From positions 1 through 49,609 of the forward strand of contig JACPXC010000035.1 of assembly GCA_016196755.1 (NCBI GenBank): a stretch of 49,609 nucleotides of DNA, written 5' to 3'. The DNA is not shown here. Position 1 is the first letter of the stretch. Below are more model-generated notes on this DNA. The model saw only the letters and a program-made list of their open reading frames with translations, ran no database searches and was not told where the DNA came from. The DNA is from Elusimicrobiota bacterium (GTDB lineage: Bacteria; Elusimicrobiota; Elusimicrobia; UBA1565).

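Noticed and set aside
11594-49609. Regular short repeats that could be mistaken for a CRISPR array or satellite DNA
   Set aside because: The period is 141-147 bp, coding and in frame, with variation at codon third positions. There are no spacers and no cas genes.
9125-49609. Pectinesterase enzymes in each module head
   Set aside because: The heads resemble the pectinesterase N-terminal strand pattern (SIQAAVDA..P..YSESVVI), but I see no catalytic Asp/Gln/Arg motifs in the following text.

Overview
The window comes from a high-GC bacterium. No rRNA, tRNA or other phylogenetic marker is present, so the lineage cannot be fixed from this sequence. Very large secreted beta-helix repeat proteins beside paired AAA/DUF4143 ATPases and a compact leucine-catabolism cluster would suit uncultivated groups such as Elusimicrobiota or Omnitrophota. 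That is inference from memory, not a demonstrated match.

Region 1 (about 0.17-4.9 kb, + strand) is a metabolic operon. It encodes the carboxyltransferase subunit of methylcrotonyl-CoA carboxylase, a methylglutaconyl-CoA hydratase, hydroxymethylglutaryl-CoA lyase and an FprA/adrenodoxin-reductase-like ferredoxin-NADP+ reductase. The first three carry out consecutive steps of leucine breakdown, from 3-methylcrotonyl-CoA to acetyl-CoA and acetoacetate. A partial leftward ORF at the left edge (1-55) is divergent from the operon.

Region 2 (4.9-8.8 kb, - strand) holds a small coiled-coil protein with 18-residue repeats, an alpha/beta hydrolase, and two adjacent but different AAA_14/DUF4143 ATPases. 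The ATPases have recognisable promoters, and inverted repeats lie over the promoter elements.

Region 3 (9.0 kb to the right edge, + strand) is one enormous repeat locus that fills 82% of the window. It starts with a GTG and a signal peptide. It then runs through 17 complete modules and the start of an eighteenth. Each module has a Cys-containing pectinesterase-like head, a run of 3-14 tandem coil pairs of 47-49 residues (right-handed parallel beta-helix), a conserved cap block and a linker ending in Cys. The frame is interrupted once, at 18551-18620, by a TAG that looks like a mutated Tyr codon and by a nearby deletion that shifts frame. The parts on either side are 3184 codons and at least 10,329 codons. 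The second is open to the window edge, so the coding potential exceeds 13,500 residues. Module 6 alone carries a 3.3-kb non-repetitive insert with G8-like and NosD-like segments. Two head families and two cap families are shuffled among modules, and some caps are nearly identical at the DNA level, which points to growth by recombination and gene conversion.

A further pattern is that genes heading a transcription unit have a -10-like hexamer 6-9 nt before the start codon and no strong Shine-Dalgarno, while two internal operon genes have AGGAGG. This suggests frequent leaderless transcription. No intergenic gap exceeds 300 bases; the largest is the 172-bp divergent region before the giant gene.
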